Positions 55,695-64,000 are shown, counted from the stretch's first letter. The stretch is 64,000 bases of DNA from Amphibacillus cookii (GCF_016908375.1 NZ_JAFBDS010000002.1:62001-126000); one strand, 5' to 3'. Numbers and translations: made by a program. The notes: generated from the letters alone by a model not told the origin.

Positions 55695-56609
55695 GTGACT
55701 ATATATTTAGACGCAATATGGCTACTTAATCTATTGATTGACTTTATGATCTTACAGTTAACAGGCTACTTAGTAAAGAAGAAAAATCGAGGTTGGTCCG
55801 TTTGGTTAGCTTCACTTTTTGCTTCATCAATGGTTTTCATTGCCGTACTATATCCGAGTAGTATTGTTCTTCATCCATTGGGGAAAATTTTATTCTCTTG
55901 TGTGATCTTGTTTATTGGATTTAAATATGTCTCTTTCATCGATTATGTCAAAACATTGATGATTTTTTATTTTGCCTCTTTTACCTTAGGAGGTGCATTA
56001 ATGGGATCTCACTTTCTATTTCAACAATCTTTCGAATTAAATGATTTTGGTTTTTTGACCGTTTCAACAGGATTTGGCACACCGATAAGTTGGGGGTTCG
56101 TTATCATTGGTTTTCCGTTTTGTTGGTGGTTTACCCGTCAAACAATGGACAAGCAAACGTTAGTCAATTATCAAGCTGAACAAATCTATTCATGTCAGAT
56201 AAAAGTGCTAAATCGTGTGGTAAATAGCACCGCTTATTTGGATAGTGCCAATCACTTAATTGATCCCATTAGTCAAAAACCCGTTGTCATCATTGATAAT
56301 GTTATTATCAAGCAACTATTTAGTGAGGATATGGTCTTACGTTTAAAACAAATGAATCAAACACTTGATTTAAGTAAACAAGATAATCAAATCACAAATA
56401 TGATTCACTTTATCCCTTATCAAGACGTATCAAATGAAAATGGCATATTATTAGCTTTAAAGCCAGACTTATTTGCATTTTCAAACCAAACCCACGCTTA
56501 CCGAACAAAAAATGTTTTACTTGGCTTACGTTTTGGTCCCTTGTCATCAGGCCAGCATTATCACTGTTTACTGAATCCTAAAGTCTTTAATCGATCTGAA
56601 ACTGCCTGA
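55695..56609 (+). CDS. spoIIGA: Sigma-E processing peptidase SpoIIGA
   Basis: This membrane-bound aspartic protease of the mother cell cleaves pro-sigma-E. Five hydrophobic helices fill residues 1-150, and the soluble C-terminal protease domain follows. The active-site motif is DSANHLIDP (Asp near residue 183), where many relatives have D-T/S-G-N; here Ala replaces Gly. [10 protein letters not shown] and [19 protein letters not shown] are typical C-terminal segments. GTG 55695 is the likely start after AAGGAAAGGG. It stands directly before sigE, as in all Bacillus, with a fragment of a family B repeat between them. Confidence 0.92.
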   Translation: MTIYLDAIWLLNLLIDFMILQLTGYLVKKKNRGWSVWLASLFASSMVFIAVLYPSSIVLHPLGKILFSCVILFIGFKYVSFIDYVKTLMIFYFASFTLGGALMGSHFLFQQSFELNDFGFLTVSTGFGTPISWGFVIIGFPFCWWFTRQTMDKQTLVNYQAEQIYSCQIKVLNRVVNSTAYLDSANHLIDPISQKPVVIIDNVIIKQLFSEDMVLRLKQMNQTLDLSKQDNQITNMIHFIPYQDVSNENGILLALKPDLFAFSNQTHAYRTKNVLLGLRFGPLSSGQHYHCLLNPKVFNRSETA

Positions 56610-56637
56610 TTTTAAGAAAAGCTCATATTTCTTTGAC

Positions 56638-56671
56638 TTATCACAGATAACCGTCTTACAGGCAGTAATCC
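56638..56671 (+). repeat. Family B repeat, 5' fragment between spoIIGA and sigE (copy 9)
   Basis: TTATCACAGATAACCGTC is the first part of the element, then it departs (TTACAGGCAGTAATCC). The rest of the element is lost, and no terminator part remains to separate spoIIGA from sigE. Confidence 0.7.
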
Positions 56672-56712
56672 TTTACTTCCTAAGGCATAATAATGAAAAG
56701 GAGTTGTTTGTT

Positions 56713-57432
56713 TTGAGAAAACAGTGGATAAAGATAAAACTATTCTTTTATCGAATCCGATTAAAGCTTGGAATGAAACCGAAAGAGGTTTATTACATAG
56801 GAGGAAGTGAAGCTTTACCACCTCCATTATCGAAGGAAGAAGAATACCAGTTGCTTCTTAAATTACCCAAAGGTGATAAAGCAGCAAAAGCAATGTTAAT
56901 TGAAAGAAATTTAAGGTTAGTGGTTTATATCGCTCGTAAATTCGAAAATACTGGCATAAATATCGAAGATTTAATTAGTATAGGAACGATTGGTTTAATT
57001 AAAGCTATTAATACCTTTAACTTAGAAAAGAAAATTAAATTGGCAACCTATGCATCAAGGTGTATTGAAAACGAGATTCTTATGTATTTGAGAAAAACGA
57101 ACAAGCTAAAATCAGAAGTGTCTTTTGATGAACCATTGAACATTGATTGGGATGGTAATGAATTATTGTTATCTGATATTTTAGGGACTGATGATGACAT
57201 TATTGAAAAAGATTTAGAAGCATCAGTTGATAAAAAACTATTGGAGAAAGCACTTGAACAATTAACAGGGCGAGAAAAACAAATTATGGAGTTAAGATTT
57301 GGACTTGTTGGTGAAGCAGAGATGACGCAAAAAGATGTAGCAGATTTATTGGGGATTTCACAGTCTTATATTTCTCGACTTGAAAAAAAGATCATACGTA
57401 GGCTACAAAAAGAATTTGAAAAAATGATGTAA
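56713..57432 (+). CDS. sigE: RNA polymerase sporulation sigma factor SigE (pro-form)
   Basis: This is the early mother-cell sigma factor, made with an N-terminal pro-sequence of about 27 residues ([20 protein letters not shown]) that SpoIIGA removes. Region 2 contains [20 protein letters not shown] and [16 protein letters not shown]; region 4 contains [23 protein letters not shown] 56713 (239 residues, the B. subtilis length) has AAAAGGAG 9 bases upstream; the TTG at 56704 touches that site and is rejected. It lies 105 bp before sigG. Confidence 0.96.
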   Translation: MRKQWIKIKLFFYRIRLKLGMKPKEVYYIGGSEALPPPLSKEEEYQLLLKLPKGDKAAKAMLIERNLRLVVYIARKFENTGINIEDLISIGTIGLIKAINTFNLEKKIKLATYASRCIENEILMYLRKTNKLKSEVSFDEPLNIDWDGNELLLSDILGTDDDIIEKDLEASVDKKLLEKALEQLTGREKQIMELRFGLVGEAEMTQKDVADLLGISQSYISRLEKKIIRRLQKEFEKMM

Positions 57433-57471
57433 GGCAGATAAAGGATGCGGTAGGTTCGGAAATTTTTACCT

Positions 57472-57501
57472 GCATAAAAGCGATAGCCAATGGTGATACT
57501 G
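57472..57501 (+). promoter_or_regulatory. Sigma-F-type promoter of sigG
   Basis: GCATA (57472-57476), 15 bases, then GGTGATACTG (57492-57501), which agrees with the sigma-F consensus (GYWTA, N15, GGNRANANTW) at all but the last base. B. subtilis sigG is likewise transcribed by sigma-F in the forespore. Confidence 0.75.
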
Positions 57502-57528
57502 TTCCATGTAGAAACGGACAACATGGGA
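57502..57528 (+). promoter_or_regulatory. Hairpin covering the sigG ribosome-binding site
   Basis: TTCCATGT (57502-57509) pairs with ACATGGGA (57521-57528), with one G-T pair, taking up the first part of the GGGAGGG site before ATG 57538. A comparable hairpin that dampens sigG translation has been described in B. subtilis, as I recall. Confidence 0.6.
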
Positions 57529-57537
57529 GGGTCACAA

Positions 57538-58317
57538 ATGGTTAGACATAAAGTAGAAATTTGCGGTGTAGATACATCAAAGCTACCGGTCCTCAAGAAT
57601 GAAGAAATGCGAGAGTTGTTTAGAAAAATGCAAGCAGGAGATCAATTTGCAAGAGAGACACTAGTTAATGGGAATTTAAGACTAGTACTGAGCATTATTC
57701 AAAGGTTTCAGAATCGGGGGGAATATGGAGACGATCTATTTCAAGTTGGTTGTATCGGCCTGATAAAATCAATTGATAATTTTGATCTTAGTCAAAATGT
57801 CAGATTTTCAACCTATGCTGTTCCGATGATCATTGGAGAAATTAGACGTTACTTGAGAGATAACAATCCAATTCGTGTGTCACGCTCATTGCGAGACACC
57901 GCCTACAAGGCATTGCAGGCAAGAGAGCGAATAATGAGCAAAACGCTAAAAGAACCTACAGCTGAAGAAATAGCAAAAGAATTAGGGGTAGAACAAAGTG
58001 ACATCGTGTTTGCGATGGATGCTATCCAAGATCCGGTTTCGTTATTTGAACCGATATATAATGATGGCGGTGACCCTATCTTCGTTATGGATCAAATAAG
58101 TGACGATGGAGACAAAGAAGAAAATTGGCTTGATCAATTATCTTTAAGGGAAGGTATGAAAAGGTTGAATGCAAGGGAGAAATTAATTTTATCGAAGCGC
58201 TTTTTCCAAGGTTTGACTCAAATGGAGGTAGCTAACGAAATAGGTATCTCTCAAGCCCAAGTTTCTCGACTTGAAAAGGCGGCAATTAAAGAAATGAATA
58301 ATGAAATGTTTGAATAA
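57538..58317 (+). CDS. sigG: RNA polymerase sporulation sigma factor SigG
   Basis: This is the late forespore sigma factor. It starts MVRHKVEICGVDTSKLPVL, typical of SigG, with region 2 motifs NLRLVLSIIQRFQNRGEYGD and LFQVGCIGLIKSIDNF and region 4 LTQMEVANEIGISQAQVSRL. ATG 57538 yields 259 residues, and GGGAGGG lies 7 bases upstream. The 5' leader holds a sigma-F promoter and an SD-blocking hairpin. It follows sigE in the conserved spoIIG-sigG order. Downstream come two dispersed repeats, not ylmA. Confidence 0.97.
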   Translation: MVRHKVEICGVDTSKLPVLKNEEMRELFRKMQAGDQFARETLVNGNLRLVLSIIQRFQNRGEYGDDLFQVGCIGLIKSIDNFDLSQNVRFSTYAVPMIIGEIRRYLRDNNPIRVSRSLRDTAYKALQARERIMSKTLKEPTAEEIAKELGVEQSDIVFAMDAIQDPVSLFEPIYNDGGDPIFVMDQISDDGDKEENWLDQLSLREGMKRLNAREKLILSKRFFQGLTQMEVANEIGISQAQVSRLEKAAIKEMNNEMFE

Positions 58318-58328
58318 TAAAAGTTAAT

Positions 58329-58720
58329 ACTCAACTTTCACACACTGAAAATAGTCATTCAACCTTGATCGTGTTCAATAGGCTTGTTGACTTTACTTCT
58401 GCATGGATGTGTCGCATGCGACCTTCTCATACGTTTAGCACGTTATGTCGTTCCGAGAAGCATTGGATTCGCTTTTCGCGGGGATGGCTTCAGCTAATTT
58501 GATAGATGTTACGATTTAGCAGGTGAGCTATGTGTAGACTCCTGTGGTAGTAGCTCAAGCCACGCCCACGGAAAGCGAAACATAGCTCACCTGTGGGTCT
58601 AAAACGAAAGGTTTATAATCAATCGAAAATCTATATTCAAACGCAACGCTTATATTTAATCTTCGGGTTACCCTTATGCTAGCTTGGCTGAACCTGAACA
58701 TTCAGATGCGAAAGTTGAGT
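58329..58720. mobile_element. Family C MITE-like element, copy 3 (392 bp)
   Basis: Ends ACTCAACTTTCACACACTGA and ATGCGAAAGTTGAGT in inverted orientation, flanked by TAAT on both sides. Contains GATTCGCTTTTCGCGGGG, GGCTTCAGCTAA, AGACTCCTGTGGTAGTAGC and GGTTTATAATCAATCG, matching copy 1. It starts 11 bases after the sigG stop. Confidence 0.8.
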
Positions 58721-58725
58721 TAATA

Positions 58726-58884
58726 ATAAAATGAACCTATCAGTTAACGGGTGATTTCGTCCTTTCCCGCTGATTGTAGTTGAGTGAATCCGAACATTAG
58801 CGTCCGTTATCGCCCGCCTCAATTGATTGATCGCTGTTCTCTATTTTAAGTCAGGCGTTTTACGAACGGTTATCTGTGATAAAA
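58726..58884 (-). repeat. Family B nested-hairpin repeat, copy 10 (reverse orientation)
   Basis: On the minus strand it reads ATCACAGATAACCGTTCG, then inner arms and complement CGGGCGATAACGGACG (plus 58801-58816), then GGATTCACTCAACTACAATC and the CAATCAGCGGG / CCCG...CTGAT terminator-like part. It abuts family C copy 3 with only 5 bases between. This is the only complete copy seen on the minus strand. Confidence 0.85.
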
Positions 58885-58940
58885 AAACCATCTAAAGGAT
58901 AAGTTAGTTCTCGAACTTTCTTATCCTTTAGGTGGTTTTA
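58885..58940. terminator. Long hairpin terminator upstream of ylmC
   Basis: AAACCATCTAAAGGATAAG pairs with CTTATCCTTTAGGTGGTTT (one G-T pair), with A-rich and T-rich flanks, so it can work in both directions. Confidence 0.8.
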
Positions 58941-59065
58941 AATTTGAATCTTATTAAAAGTTAATCACTCGACTTTATTTAGTGAAGCTAGTCAGGTTAT
59001 TTTGATCGGTAGTTATGGCTCTACTTATTGAATCATATAGTTTAACTAAGGAAGGTGATATTAAT

Positions 59066-59302
59066 ATGGTAACTTTATCAACTTTACAAACGAAACAGAT
59101 TGTATCGATGGATACAGGTGCTAGGATAGGTCATGTGATTGATTTAGAGATAGATGTAGAGACGGGCTTAATCACAGACATTATTATAGGAAATCGATCT
59201 AGCGTTAGTCATATTTTTCAAAAGCAAACCGAGGTGATTGTTCCATGGAAAAACATTGTTACTTTTGGGCATGATGTCATTTTAGTAAATGAAAAGTCAT
59301 AA
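59066..59302 (+). CDS. ylmC: YlmC/YmxH family sporulation-associated protein (PRC-barrel)
   Basis: This small protein of 78 residues has a PRC-barrel-like fold: STLQTKQIVSMDTGARIGHV, DLEIDVETGLITDIIIG and EVIVPWKNIVTFGHDVILV are typical of the YlmC/YmxH family found in spore formers. No molecular function is known. ATG 59066 has GGAAGGTGAT upstream; the longer reading from 59015 is rejected. It begins the ylm block. ylmA, which precedes it in B. subtilis, is missing. Confidence 0.87.
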   Translation: MVTLSTLQTKQIVSMDTGARIGHVIDLEIDVETGLITDIIIGNRSSVSHIFQKQTEVIVPWKNIVTFGHDVILVNEKS

Positions 59303-59369
59303 ATAATTGATAGGATTGAAAACAAATTTTCAAAAAGATATGATAGAATAGTGAAAAAAGGGGTGCGAT

Positions 59370-60182
59370 ATGGAACCTTTTCAACAAGTACATGAGTCTT
59401 TCTATCATGTTTCACCATGGATTCAACGCCATAGCGGTTTGCAAGCGGGTCTGACTACACGTTATGGTGGCGTTAGTCAATCTAGTTATGCTTCGTTAAA
59501 TATGGGTTTACACGTTGGTGATACCCCAGAAGCTGTTATGGCTAATCGCCATCGATTAGCTAAACAAGTGAATATTGCAATCGATCATTGGGTTCTAGGT
59601 GAACAGGTACATGGTACGAAAATAGCTCGGATTGATCATAATAGTGAAAAACGAGGAGCAGGTTCAAATTCCACTCAAGCTCCTATTCCAGGGGTAGATG
59701 GGTTAATAACGAAAGAAAGAAATATTTTATTGGCAGCTTTTTTCGCTGATTGTGTTCCCCTTTATTTTTATGACCCGATTACGGGATGGCTAGGTATTGC
59801 GCATGCAGGCTGGCGGGGGACAGTTAATGGTATGGCAATAGAAATGGTTAAGGCATTACAGCAAGAGGGTGTAGAAACTGAGAATTTACAAGTTGCAATC
59901 GGTCCGTCAATTAGTCAGATGTATTATCAAGTTAACTTAGATGTGATCAATTGTATTCCTCAAATCTACAGAGACCTGGTGTCGATCAAAATAAAAGAAG
60001 TGCCCGAACAGTATTTATTAGACCTACGCCAACTTAATAAACATATGTTAATGGATCAAGGGATAAATCGTGAGCATATACTAGTAAGTCATCGATGTAC
60101 CTATCAAACGAATAATCTATATTCATATCGCCGTGATCATGGCAAGACAGGTCGCATGCTTGGATTTATTGGTAAATATTGA
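59370..60182 (+). CDS. pgeF: Peptidoglycan editing factor PgeF / purine nucleoside phosphorylase-type multicopper-like protein (YlmD)
   Basis: This protein of the YfiH/LACC1 family has 270 residues. Family members act on purine nucleosides, and in E. coli the family removes wrongly placed residues from UDP-MurNAc peptides. Metal and active-site motifs are HVLGEQVHG-like WVLGEQVHGTKIA, AAFFADCVPL (Cys), IAHAGWRGTVNG (His) and SHRCTYQTNNLYSYRRD. AAAAGGGGTGCG lies upstream of ATG 59370. The position between ylmC and ylmE matches B. subtilis. Which of the two family activities dominates here is unknown. Confidence 0.9.
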   Translation: MEPFQQVHESFYHVSPWIQRHSGLQAGLTTRYGGVSQSSYASLNMGLHVGDTPEAVMANRHRLAKQVNIAIDHWVLGEQVHGTKIARIDHNSEKRGAGSNSTQAPIPGVDGLITKERNILLAAFFADCVPLYFYDPITGWLGIAHAGWRGTVNGMAIEMVKALQQEGVETENLQVAIGPSISQMYYQVNLDVINCIPQIYRDLVSIKIKEVPEQYLLDLRQLNKHMLMDQGINREHILVSHRCTYQTNNLYSYRRDHGKTGRMLGFIGKY

Positions 60183-60204
60183 AGGGTGTAGTAAGGAGGA
60201 TTCA

Positions 60205-60885
60205 ATGTCTGTTTCAACTAATCTTGACCAGATTAAGCAGCAAATTGAATATAGCTGCGATCAAGTCAATCGCTCATCTGACGAAATTACTATAATCGCA
60301 GTTACAAAATATGTTACAATAGATCGTACAAAGCAAGTCATTGAAGCAGGTATTAATCATATAGCAGAGAACAGAGATCAAGGGCTACTTGAAAAACAGT
60401 CAGCGATTCAAAATCAAGATGTGCGCTGGCATTTTATTGGGAATTTACAATCCAAAAAGGTAAAAAAGGTTATTAATGAAGTTGATTATTTCCATGCATT
60501 AGATCGATTATCACTTGCTAAAGAAATCAATAAGCGAGCAATTAAAAAAATCCAATGCTTTGTTCAAGTAAATATAAGTGGTGAAACCTCTAAAAGCGGA
60601 CTTGCTCCTCATGAGGTTGAAGATTTTATTGCTGATCTTGGTATTTACTCAAATATTGAAGTTATTGGACTTATGACAATGGCGCCGTTTACGAGTGATA
60701 AGGAAACGTTACGTCATGTTTTTCGGTCACTGCGAGTATTAAGAGATCAGATTGCGTTAAAGGCCTATTCTCATGCACCGTGTACAGAGTTGTCGATGGG
60801 AATGAGTAATGATTATCACATTGCAGTAGAAGAAGGGGCAACGTATATCCGAATTGGTTCCAAACTAGTGGGAACAGAAGGGTAG
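60205..60885 (+). CDS. ylmE: YggS family pyridoxal-phosphate homeostasis protein (YlmE)
   Basis: This single-domain TIM-barrel PLP-binding protein of 226 residues has the cofactor lysine in AVTKYV (Lys35), then AENRDQGLLEKQ, WHFIGNLQSKKVKKV and ELSMGMSNDYHIAVEEGAT. It controls free PLP and amino acid balance in other bacteria and has no known catalytic turnover. ATG 60205 follows AAGGAGGATTCA; the track of longer frames runs into pgeF and is rejected. The stop is 9 bases before sepF. Confidence 0.93.
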   Translation: MSVSTNLDQIKQQIEYSCDQVNRSSDEITIIAVTKYVTIDRTKQVIEAGINHIAENRDQGLLEKQSAIQNQDVRWHFIGNLQSKKVKKVINEVDYFHALDRLSLAKEINKRAIKKIQCFVQVNISGETSKSGLAPHEVEDFIADLGIYSNIEVIGLMTMAPFTSDKETLRHVFRSLRVLRDQIALKAYSHAPCTELSMGMSNDYHIAVEEGATYIRIGSKLVGTEG

Positions 60886-60894
60886 GGGTGAGAG

Positions 60895-61335
60895 ATGAGT
60901 ATAAAGAATAAATTCAGAACATTATTTTCAGTTGAAGATGAAGAGTATTATGAAGAACTAGCACCCGATGAAACGGAAGAATTATCAAGGCGAAGTCAAA
61001 AGCAGGACAAAAAAGACCCGAAAAATGTAGTTAGTTTGAAGTCAGTTCAAGCTCAAACAAAAGTCGTGCTTTCTGAACCGCGATCTTATGATGAAACGCA
61101 AGATATCGCTGATCAGATTGTTAATCGTCGCTCAGTGGTGATTAACTTACAGAGGGTTGATTATCAACAAGCGAAGCGTATCGTTGATTTTCTAAGTGGT
61201 ACGGTGTATGCTGTTTCTGGAGAAATTCAAAAATTAGGGCCTCATACTTTTTTGTGTACGCCTGACAATGTTGAAATAACAGGAAATATAACTCAAATGG
61301 TAGAAGATGAAGAAGATTTTGAGCAAAGGTGGTAA
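60895..61335 (+). CDS. sepF: Cell division protein SepF
   Basis: SepF is an FtsZ-binding membrane anchor that forms rings and organises the septum. It has an N-terminal amphipathic membrane-binding helix (MSIKNKFRTLFSVEDE), a charged linker (about 20-60), and the SepF core (VVLSEPRSYDETQDIADQIV, VVINLQRVDYQQAKRIVDFL, LGPHTFLCTPDNVEI). Length 146 is standard. GGTGAGAG precedes ATG 60895. It lies in the ylmE-sepF-ylmG-ylmH-divIVA order. Confidence 0.95.
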   Translation: MSIKNKFRTLFSVEDEEYYEELAPDETEELSRRSQKQDKKDPKNVVSLKSVQAQTKVVLSEPRSYDETQDIADQIVNRRSVVINLQRVDYQQAKRIVDFLSGTVYAVSGEIQKLGPHTFLCTPDNVEITGNITQMVEDEEDFEQRW

Positions 61336-61339
61336 ATGA

Positions 61340-61603
61340 ATGGTATTTTTTGAAAGGTTAGTATTTCAATTAGTTAATTTATATCAGATCGCTATTGTCA
61401 TTTATATTTTAATGTCGTGGTTTCCTGGTTCACGTGAGTCATCAATTGGTCGATTGCTTGCAAATATTGTAGAACCTTACCTTGAACCATTTAGAAAAAT
61501 TATACCACCCATTGGCATGCTTGATATCTCAGCCCTTGTTGCACTGATTACATTGCGATTAGCAACAACCGGTTTAGATGTCCTATTCTCATTCTTTCGA
61601 TAA
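61340..61603 (+). CDS. ylmG: YggT family membrane protein YlmG
   Basis: This 87-residue protein with two transmembrane helices (about 7-27 and 65-85) is of the YggT family. The conserved motif [20 protein letters not shown] is followed by [20 protein letters not shown]. Plant relatives affect chloroplast and nucleoid distribution; the bacterial role is unclear. ATG 61340 has AGGTGG 7 bases upstream in the sepF end; an out-of-frame ATG at 61336 is ignored. It is cotranscribed with sepF. Confidence 0.93.
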   Translation: MVFFERLVFQLVNLYQIAIVIYILMSWFPGSRESSIGRLLANIVEPYLEPFRKIIPPIGMLDISALVALITLRLATTGLDVLFSFFR

Positions 61604-61615
61604 GGCGGCAGATAC

Positions 61616-62401
61616 ATGATGGATATATATCAGCATTTTCGCAAAGATGAGCAGGGTTTTATTGATCAAGTTTTAAACTGGCGTGAACAAGTGGATCGCC
61701 AGTATGTTCCAAAATATAGTGATTTTTTAGATCCAAGGGAGCAATTGATATTTCGGACGATTATCGGACAAGATACGCCATTTAAATTAACCTTTAATGG
61801 TGGTTTTGAAGGGGCAGAACGCAAGCAGGCATTTCTTGCGCCTTATTATGAAGCGGTAGATCAAGCCGTCTTTCCTATTCGTGTGCTATCTGCTAGTTAT
61901 CCAGTGAAATTTGTTAATATAGCGCATCGTGATGTGTTAGGTGCCGTTTTATCGCTAGGCTTACATCGAAAGAAACTTGGAGATATTGTCATTGATGCTG
62001 AACGTGGTCTAATACAGATGGCTGTGAGTACGGATATTGCAGATTTTGTTACGATGCAACTGACGTCAATTAAAAAGGCCACACTACAATTTCAAATTGT
62101 TTCCGAAAAAAAGAAGCTTGCGATTGAAAATGAATGGAATGTTCAAGAAGCAACCGTTTCTTCACTTCGGTTAGATGTGCTTATCAAACATTTTTACCGT
62201 TATTCTAGAAAAGATGCCTCTGCTTTAATTGACAAAGGTTATATTAAAGTTAATTTTAAAGTTGTTGAGGACCCGGCATTTTTAGTTGAACCGGGTGATG
62301 TCCTTTCTTGCCGCGGTAAAGGTAGAAGCCGTTTGGATGAAATTATTGGAGAAACCAAAAAAGAAAAAAAGCGTATTCAATATGCTTTGTTAAAAGATTA
62401 A
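61616..62401 (+). CDS. ylmH: RNA-binding S4-domain protein YlmH
   Basis: This 261-residue protein has an N-terminal domain (FLDPREQLIFRTIIGQD, GAERKQAFLAPYYE) and a C-terminal S4 RNA-binding domain (about 180-245; SSLRLDVLIKHFYRYSRKDA). YlmH homologues bind stalled 50S-peptidyl-tRNA complexes in ribosome quality control in B. subtilis (recent family knowledge). ATG 61616 or 61619 could be the start; AAGGCGG lies about 9 bases upstream. It lies between ylmG and divIVA as in related genomes. Confidence 0.92.
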   Translation: MMDIYQHFRKDEQGFIDQVLNWREQVDRQYVPKYSDFLDPREQLIFRTIIGQDTPFKLTFNGGFEGAERKQAFLAPYYEAVDQAVFPIRVLSASYPVKFVNIAHRDVLGAVLSLGLHRKKLGDIVIDAERGLIQMAVSTDIADFVTMQLTSIKKATLQFQIVSEKKKLAIENEWNVQEATVSSLRLDVLIKHFYRYSRKDASALIDKGYIKVNFKVVEDPAFLVEPGDVLSCRGKGRSRLDEIIGETKKEKKRIQYALLKD

Positions 62402-62487
62402 ACAATTTTGTATATTTAGCAGGATATTTAATTAAATATGTCGAATACACCAGTTAAGTTAAACAACAGATAGAGGAGGTGGCCGTT

Positions 62488-62988
62488 GTGCCATTGACAC
62501 CATTGGACATTCATAATAAAGAGTTTACCCGTGGTATTAGGGGATACGATCAAGATGAAGTAAACGAATTTCTTGATCAGGTTATTAAAGATTATGAATT
62601 AGTTATTCGTGAAAAAAAAGATTTAAAGCGACAAGTTGATGAACTTCAAGAAAAATTAGGACATTTTTCAAATATTGAAGAGACTTTAAATAAATCGATT
62701 TTAATTGCGCAACAAACAGCTGAAGAAGTTAAAGGTAATGCGACAAAAGAGTCTAAATTAATTGTTAGAGAAGCAGAAAAAAATGCTGATCGTATTATTA
62801 ACGAAGCATTAGAAAAATCAAGAAAAATAGAGATTGAAGTCGAAGAACTAAAGAAGCAAGGCAAAGTATTTCGAACACGGTTGAAAATGTTAGTAGAAGC
62901 TCAGCTTGAACTAGTTGAAAATGGAGATTGGGATCAACTGTTGCAACTACCGATTGGCACTGGAGATACAGACGAAGAAGATATGTAG
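62488..62988 (+). CDS. divIVA: Cell division/pole protein DivIVA
   Basis: DivIVA is a coiled-coil scaffold that recognises negatively curved membrane at septa and poles and recruits MinJ and spore-related partners. The N-terminal lipid-binding motif (PLTPLDIHNKEFTRGIRGYD, with the turn GYDQDEVNEFLDQV) is followed by a first coiled coil (about 25-60) and a second, long one (about 75-145). The start is GTG 62488 (166 residues), with GAGGAGGTGG 7 bases upstream; the GTG at 62479 lies on that site. ileS follows behind a T-box. Confidence 0.95.
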   Translation: MPLTPLDIHNKEFTRGIRGYDQDEVNEFLDQVIKDYELVIREKKDLKRQVDELQEKLGHFSNIEETLNKSILIAQQTAEEVKGNATKESKLIVREAEKNADRIINEALEKSRKIEIEVEELKKQGKVFRTRLKMLVEAQLELVENGDWDQLLQLPIGTGDTDEEDM

Positions 62989-62995
62989 GTGGAGC

Positions 62996-63024
62996 TTGAC
63001 GTAATTGAATTTATTACATATAAT
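62996..63024 (+). promoter_or_regulatory. Sigma-A promoter of the ileS leader
   Basis: TTGACG (62996-63001), 17 bases, TATAAT (63019-63024), right after the divIVA stop. Transcription would begin near 63031. Confidence 0.8.
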
Positions 63025-63030
63025 GCATAG

Positions 63031-63316
63031 ACGAAGATTATATATTATTTAACCTATATTATCGATAAAAGCAATGCGAGGAAGAGTAGATTTTTCATTC
63101 CTTATTTAAGCGAGCTAGGAAATGGTGAAAGCCTAGTATAAGTAGAGAAATTGAAGATCATCCTTAAGCTTTCTTTTTGAACGCTAAACCTATTAGCTAG
63201 TAAAAAAGAACGGTTCATCACGTTACGATGCTATAAGTGAGTTGCAATATGCTGTAACTAACTAGGGTGGTACCGCGAGTTCTCTCGTCCCTTCGAGGAT
63301 GTGAGGGCTTTTTTAT
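63031..63316 (+). promoter_or_regulatory. T-box riboswitch (isoleucine) upstream of ileS
   Basis: The T-box sequence AGGGTGGTACCGCG is at 63264-63277 and is followed by a terminator hairpin (CTCTCGTCCC, GGATGTGAGGGC) and TTTTTT to about 63315. Upstream is stem I with the AGCGAGCTAGG and GGTGAAAGCC elements. A likely specifier is ATC at 63157-63159 (GAAGATCATCC), the isoleucine codon. Uncharged tRNA-Ile should stabilise the antiterminator. A further small hairpin TGGTAACT/AGTTACCA lies at 63352-63372. Confidence 0.93.
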
Positions 63317-63485
63317 GTGTTAGAAAAGGGATAATATGTTAGCAAAGAAGTGGTAACTGGCGAAGTTACCATTTGAAAACACTAATGATGAAAAAACAAC
63401 ACATTCGCTAAATGCTAACAATATAACAAAATCCTTTTAAAGGAGTTACTGGCGAGCAAGTGTTATAAAAGAAGGAGGAAATAAA

Positions 63486-64000
63486 ATGGATTACAAAGAA
63501 ACGTTGTTAATGCCGAAAACTGAATTTCCAATGCGAGGGAATTTACCTAACAAAGAACCAAAAATTCAAGAACAATGGGATGAAGCTGCGCTTTATCAAA
63601 AAGCCCAAAAACGGACAAACGGTCGTCCTTTATTTGTACTTCATGATGGACCGCCATATGCCAATGGGGACCTCCATATGGGGCATGCATTAAATAAAAT
63701 TTTAAAAGATTTTATTGTTAAATATAAATCGATGTCAGGTTTTCATGCACCGTATGTACCTGGATGGGATACGCATGGACTACCGATCGAAACCGCACTT
63801 GCAAAGAAAAAAGTCGATCGTAAGAAAATGTCAGCAGCAGAATTCAGACAAAAATGTGCAGAATATGCATTAAAGCAAGTAGATAATCAACGGACCCAGT
63901 TCAAACAACTTGGTGTTCGAGGCGATTGGGAAAACCCTTATGTAACATTAGATAAGGCTTACGAAGCAGCTCAAATTGAAGTCTTTGGAGAAATGGCTAA
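63486..64000 (+). CDS. ileS: Isoleucyl-tRNA synthetase (3'-truncated by window edge)
   Basis: The first 171 residues of the class Ia synthetase that charges tRNA-Ile. The HIGH signature appears as HMGH in [20 protein letters not shown], and [11 protein letters not shown] follows. GAAGGAGG lies before ATG 63486. It is controlled by the isoleucine T-box upstream and lies after divIVA, as in B. subtilis. The rest of the gene is beyond the window. Confidence 0.96.
   Translation, partial: MDYKETLLMPKTEFPMRGNLPNKEPKIQEQWDEAALYQKAQKRTNGRPLFVLHDGPPYANGDLHMGHALNKILKDFIVKYKSMSGFHAPYVPGWDTHGLPIETALAKKKVDRKKMSAAEFRQKCAEYALKQVDNQRTQFKQLGVRGDWENPYVTLDKAYEAAQIEVFGEMA

Overview
This A+T-rich window comes from an endospore-forming member of the Bacillaceae. 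It keeps long blocks of the Bacillus subtilis chromosome order: pdhB-pdhC-pdhD, speA-yktA-yktB-yktC, ylaI/ylaN, ylbB to ylbO, panE, bshC, the mraZ-to-ftsZ division and cell-wall cluster, spoIIGA-sigE-sigG, and ylmC to ylmH-divIVA-ileS. Sporulation genes (spoVD, a spoVE-type SEDS gene, ylbJ, ylbD, a gerR-like gene, spoIIGA, sigE, sigG) place it among spore formers. The cytochrome-oxidase block (ctaA-G), pycA and ftsW, which lie between ylaN and ylbB in B. subtilis, are missing from that position. This would suit a respiration-poor genus such as Amphibacillus, but that assignment is inference.

Layout. 1-9.3 kb: 3' end of the pyruvate dehydrogenase operon, with a two-lipoyl E2, then a lipoprotein polysaccharide deacetylase, speA, yktA, yktB, an inositol monophosphatase and ylaI. 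9.3-16 kb: repeat-rich DNA, an mntABCD-type manganese ABC transporter under a strong MntR-box candidate, ylaN and an AI-2E family permease. 16-30.6 kb: the ylb block, with coaD, rsmD, rpmF, tmcAL, panE and bshC. 31-50 kb: the division and cell-wall cluster, which includes murF but lacks murG and murB. 50.1-55.3 kb: a lineage-specific insertion between ftsZ and spoIIGA. 55.6-64 kb: spoIIGA-sigE-sigG, the ylm division genes, divIVA, and a T-box leader ahead of the start of ileS.

Most unusual gene content: three tandem units of about 1.22 kb between ftsZ and spoIIGA. Each has a lipoprotein with a constant N-terminus and a diverged core, translationally coupled by an 8-bp overlap to a DUF6792-like protein. 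In units 1 and 2 the second protein is only the N-terminal module of about 120 residues. In unit 3 it is a 630-residue protein with a lipase-like GHS motif. The arrangement resembles toxin/immunity arrays with orphan modules, but no function is established.

Most unusual non-coding content: at least three families of dispersed intergenic repeats. Family A consists of MITE-like elements with GGTT...AACC ends and perfect 8-bp target duplications, both inserted in terminator tracts. Family B is a nested-hairpin element, found about ten times, that usually runs into its own terminator hairpin. Family C has ACTCAAC...GTTGAGT ends. A and C carry a related internal core. Intrinsic terminator stems are also shared between unrelated genes.

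Regulatory sites that can be read directly include an MntR box over the mntA promoter, three GTGG repeats at 10-bp spacing before mraZ, a long-spacer promoter before spoIIGA, a sigma-F promoter plus an SD-sequestering hairpin before sigG, and the isoleucine T-box.
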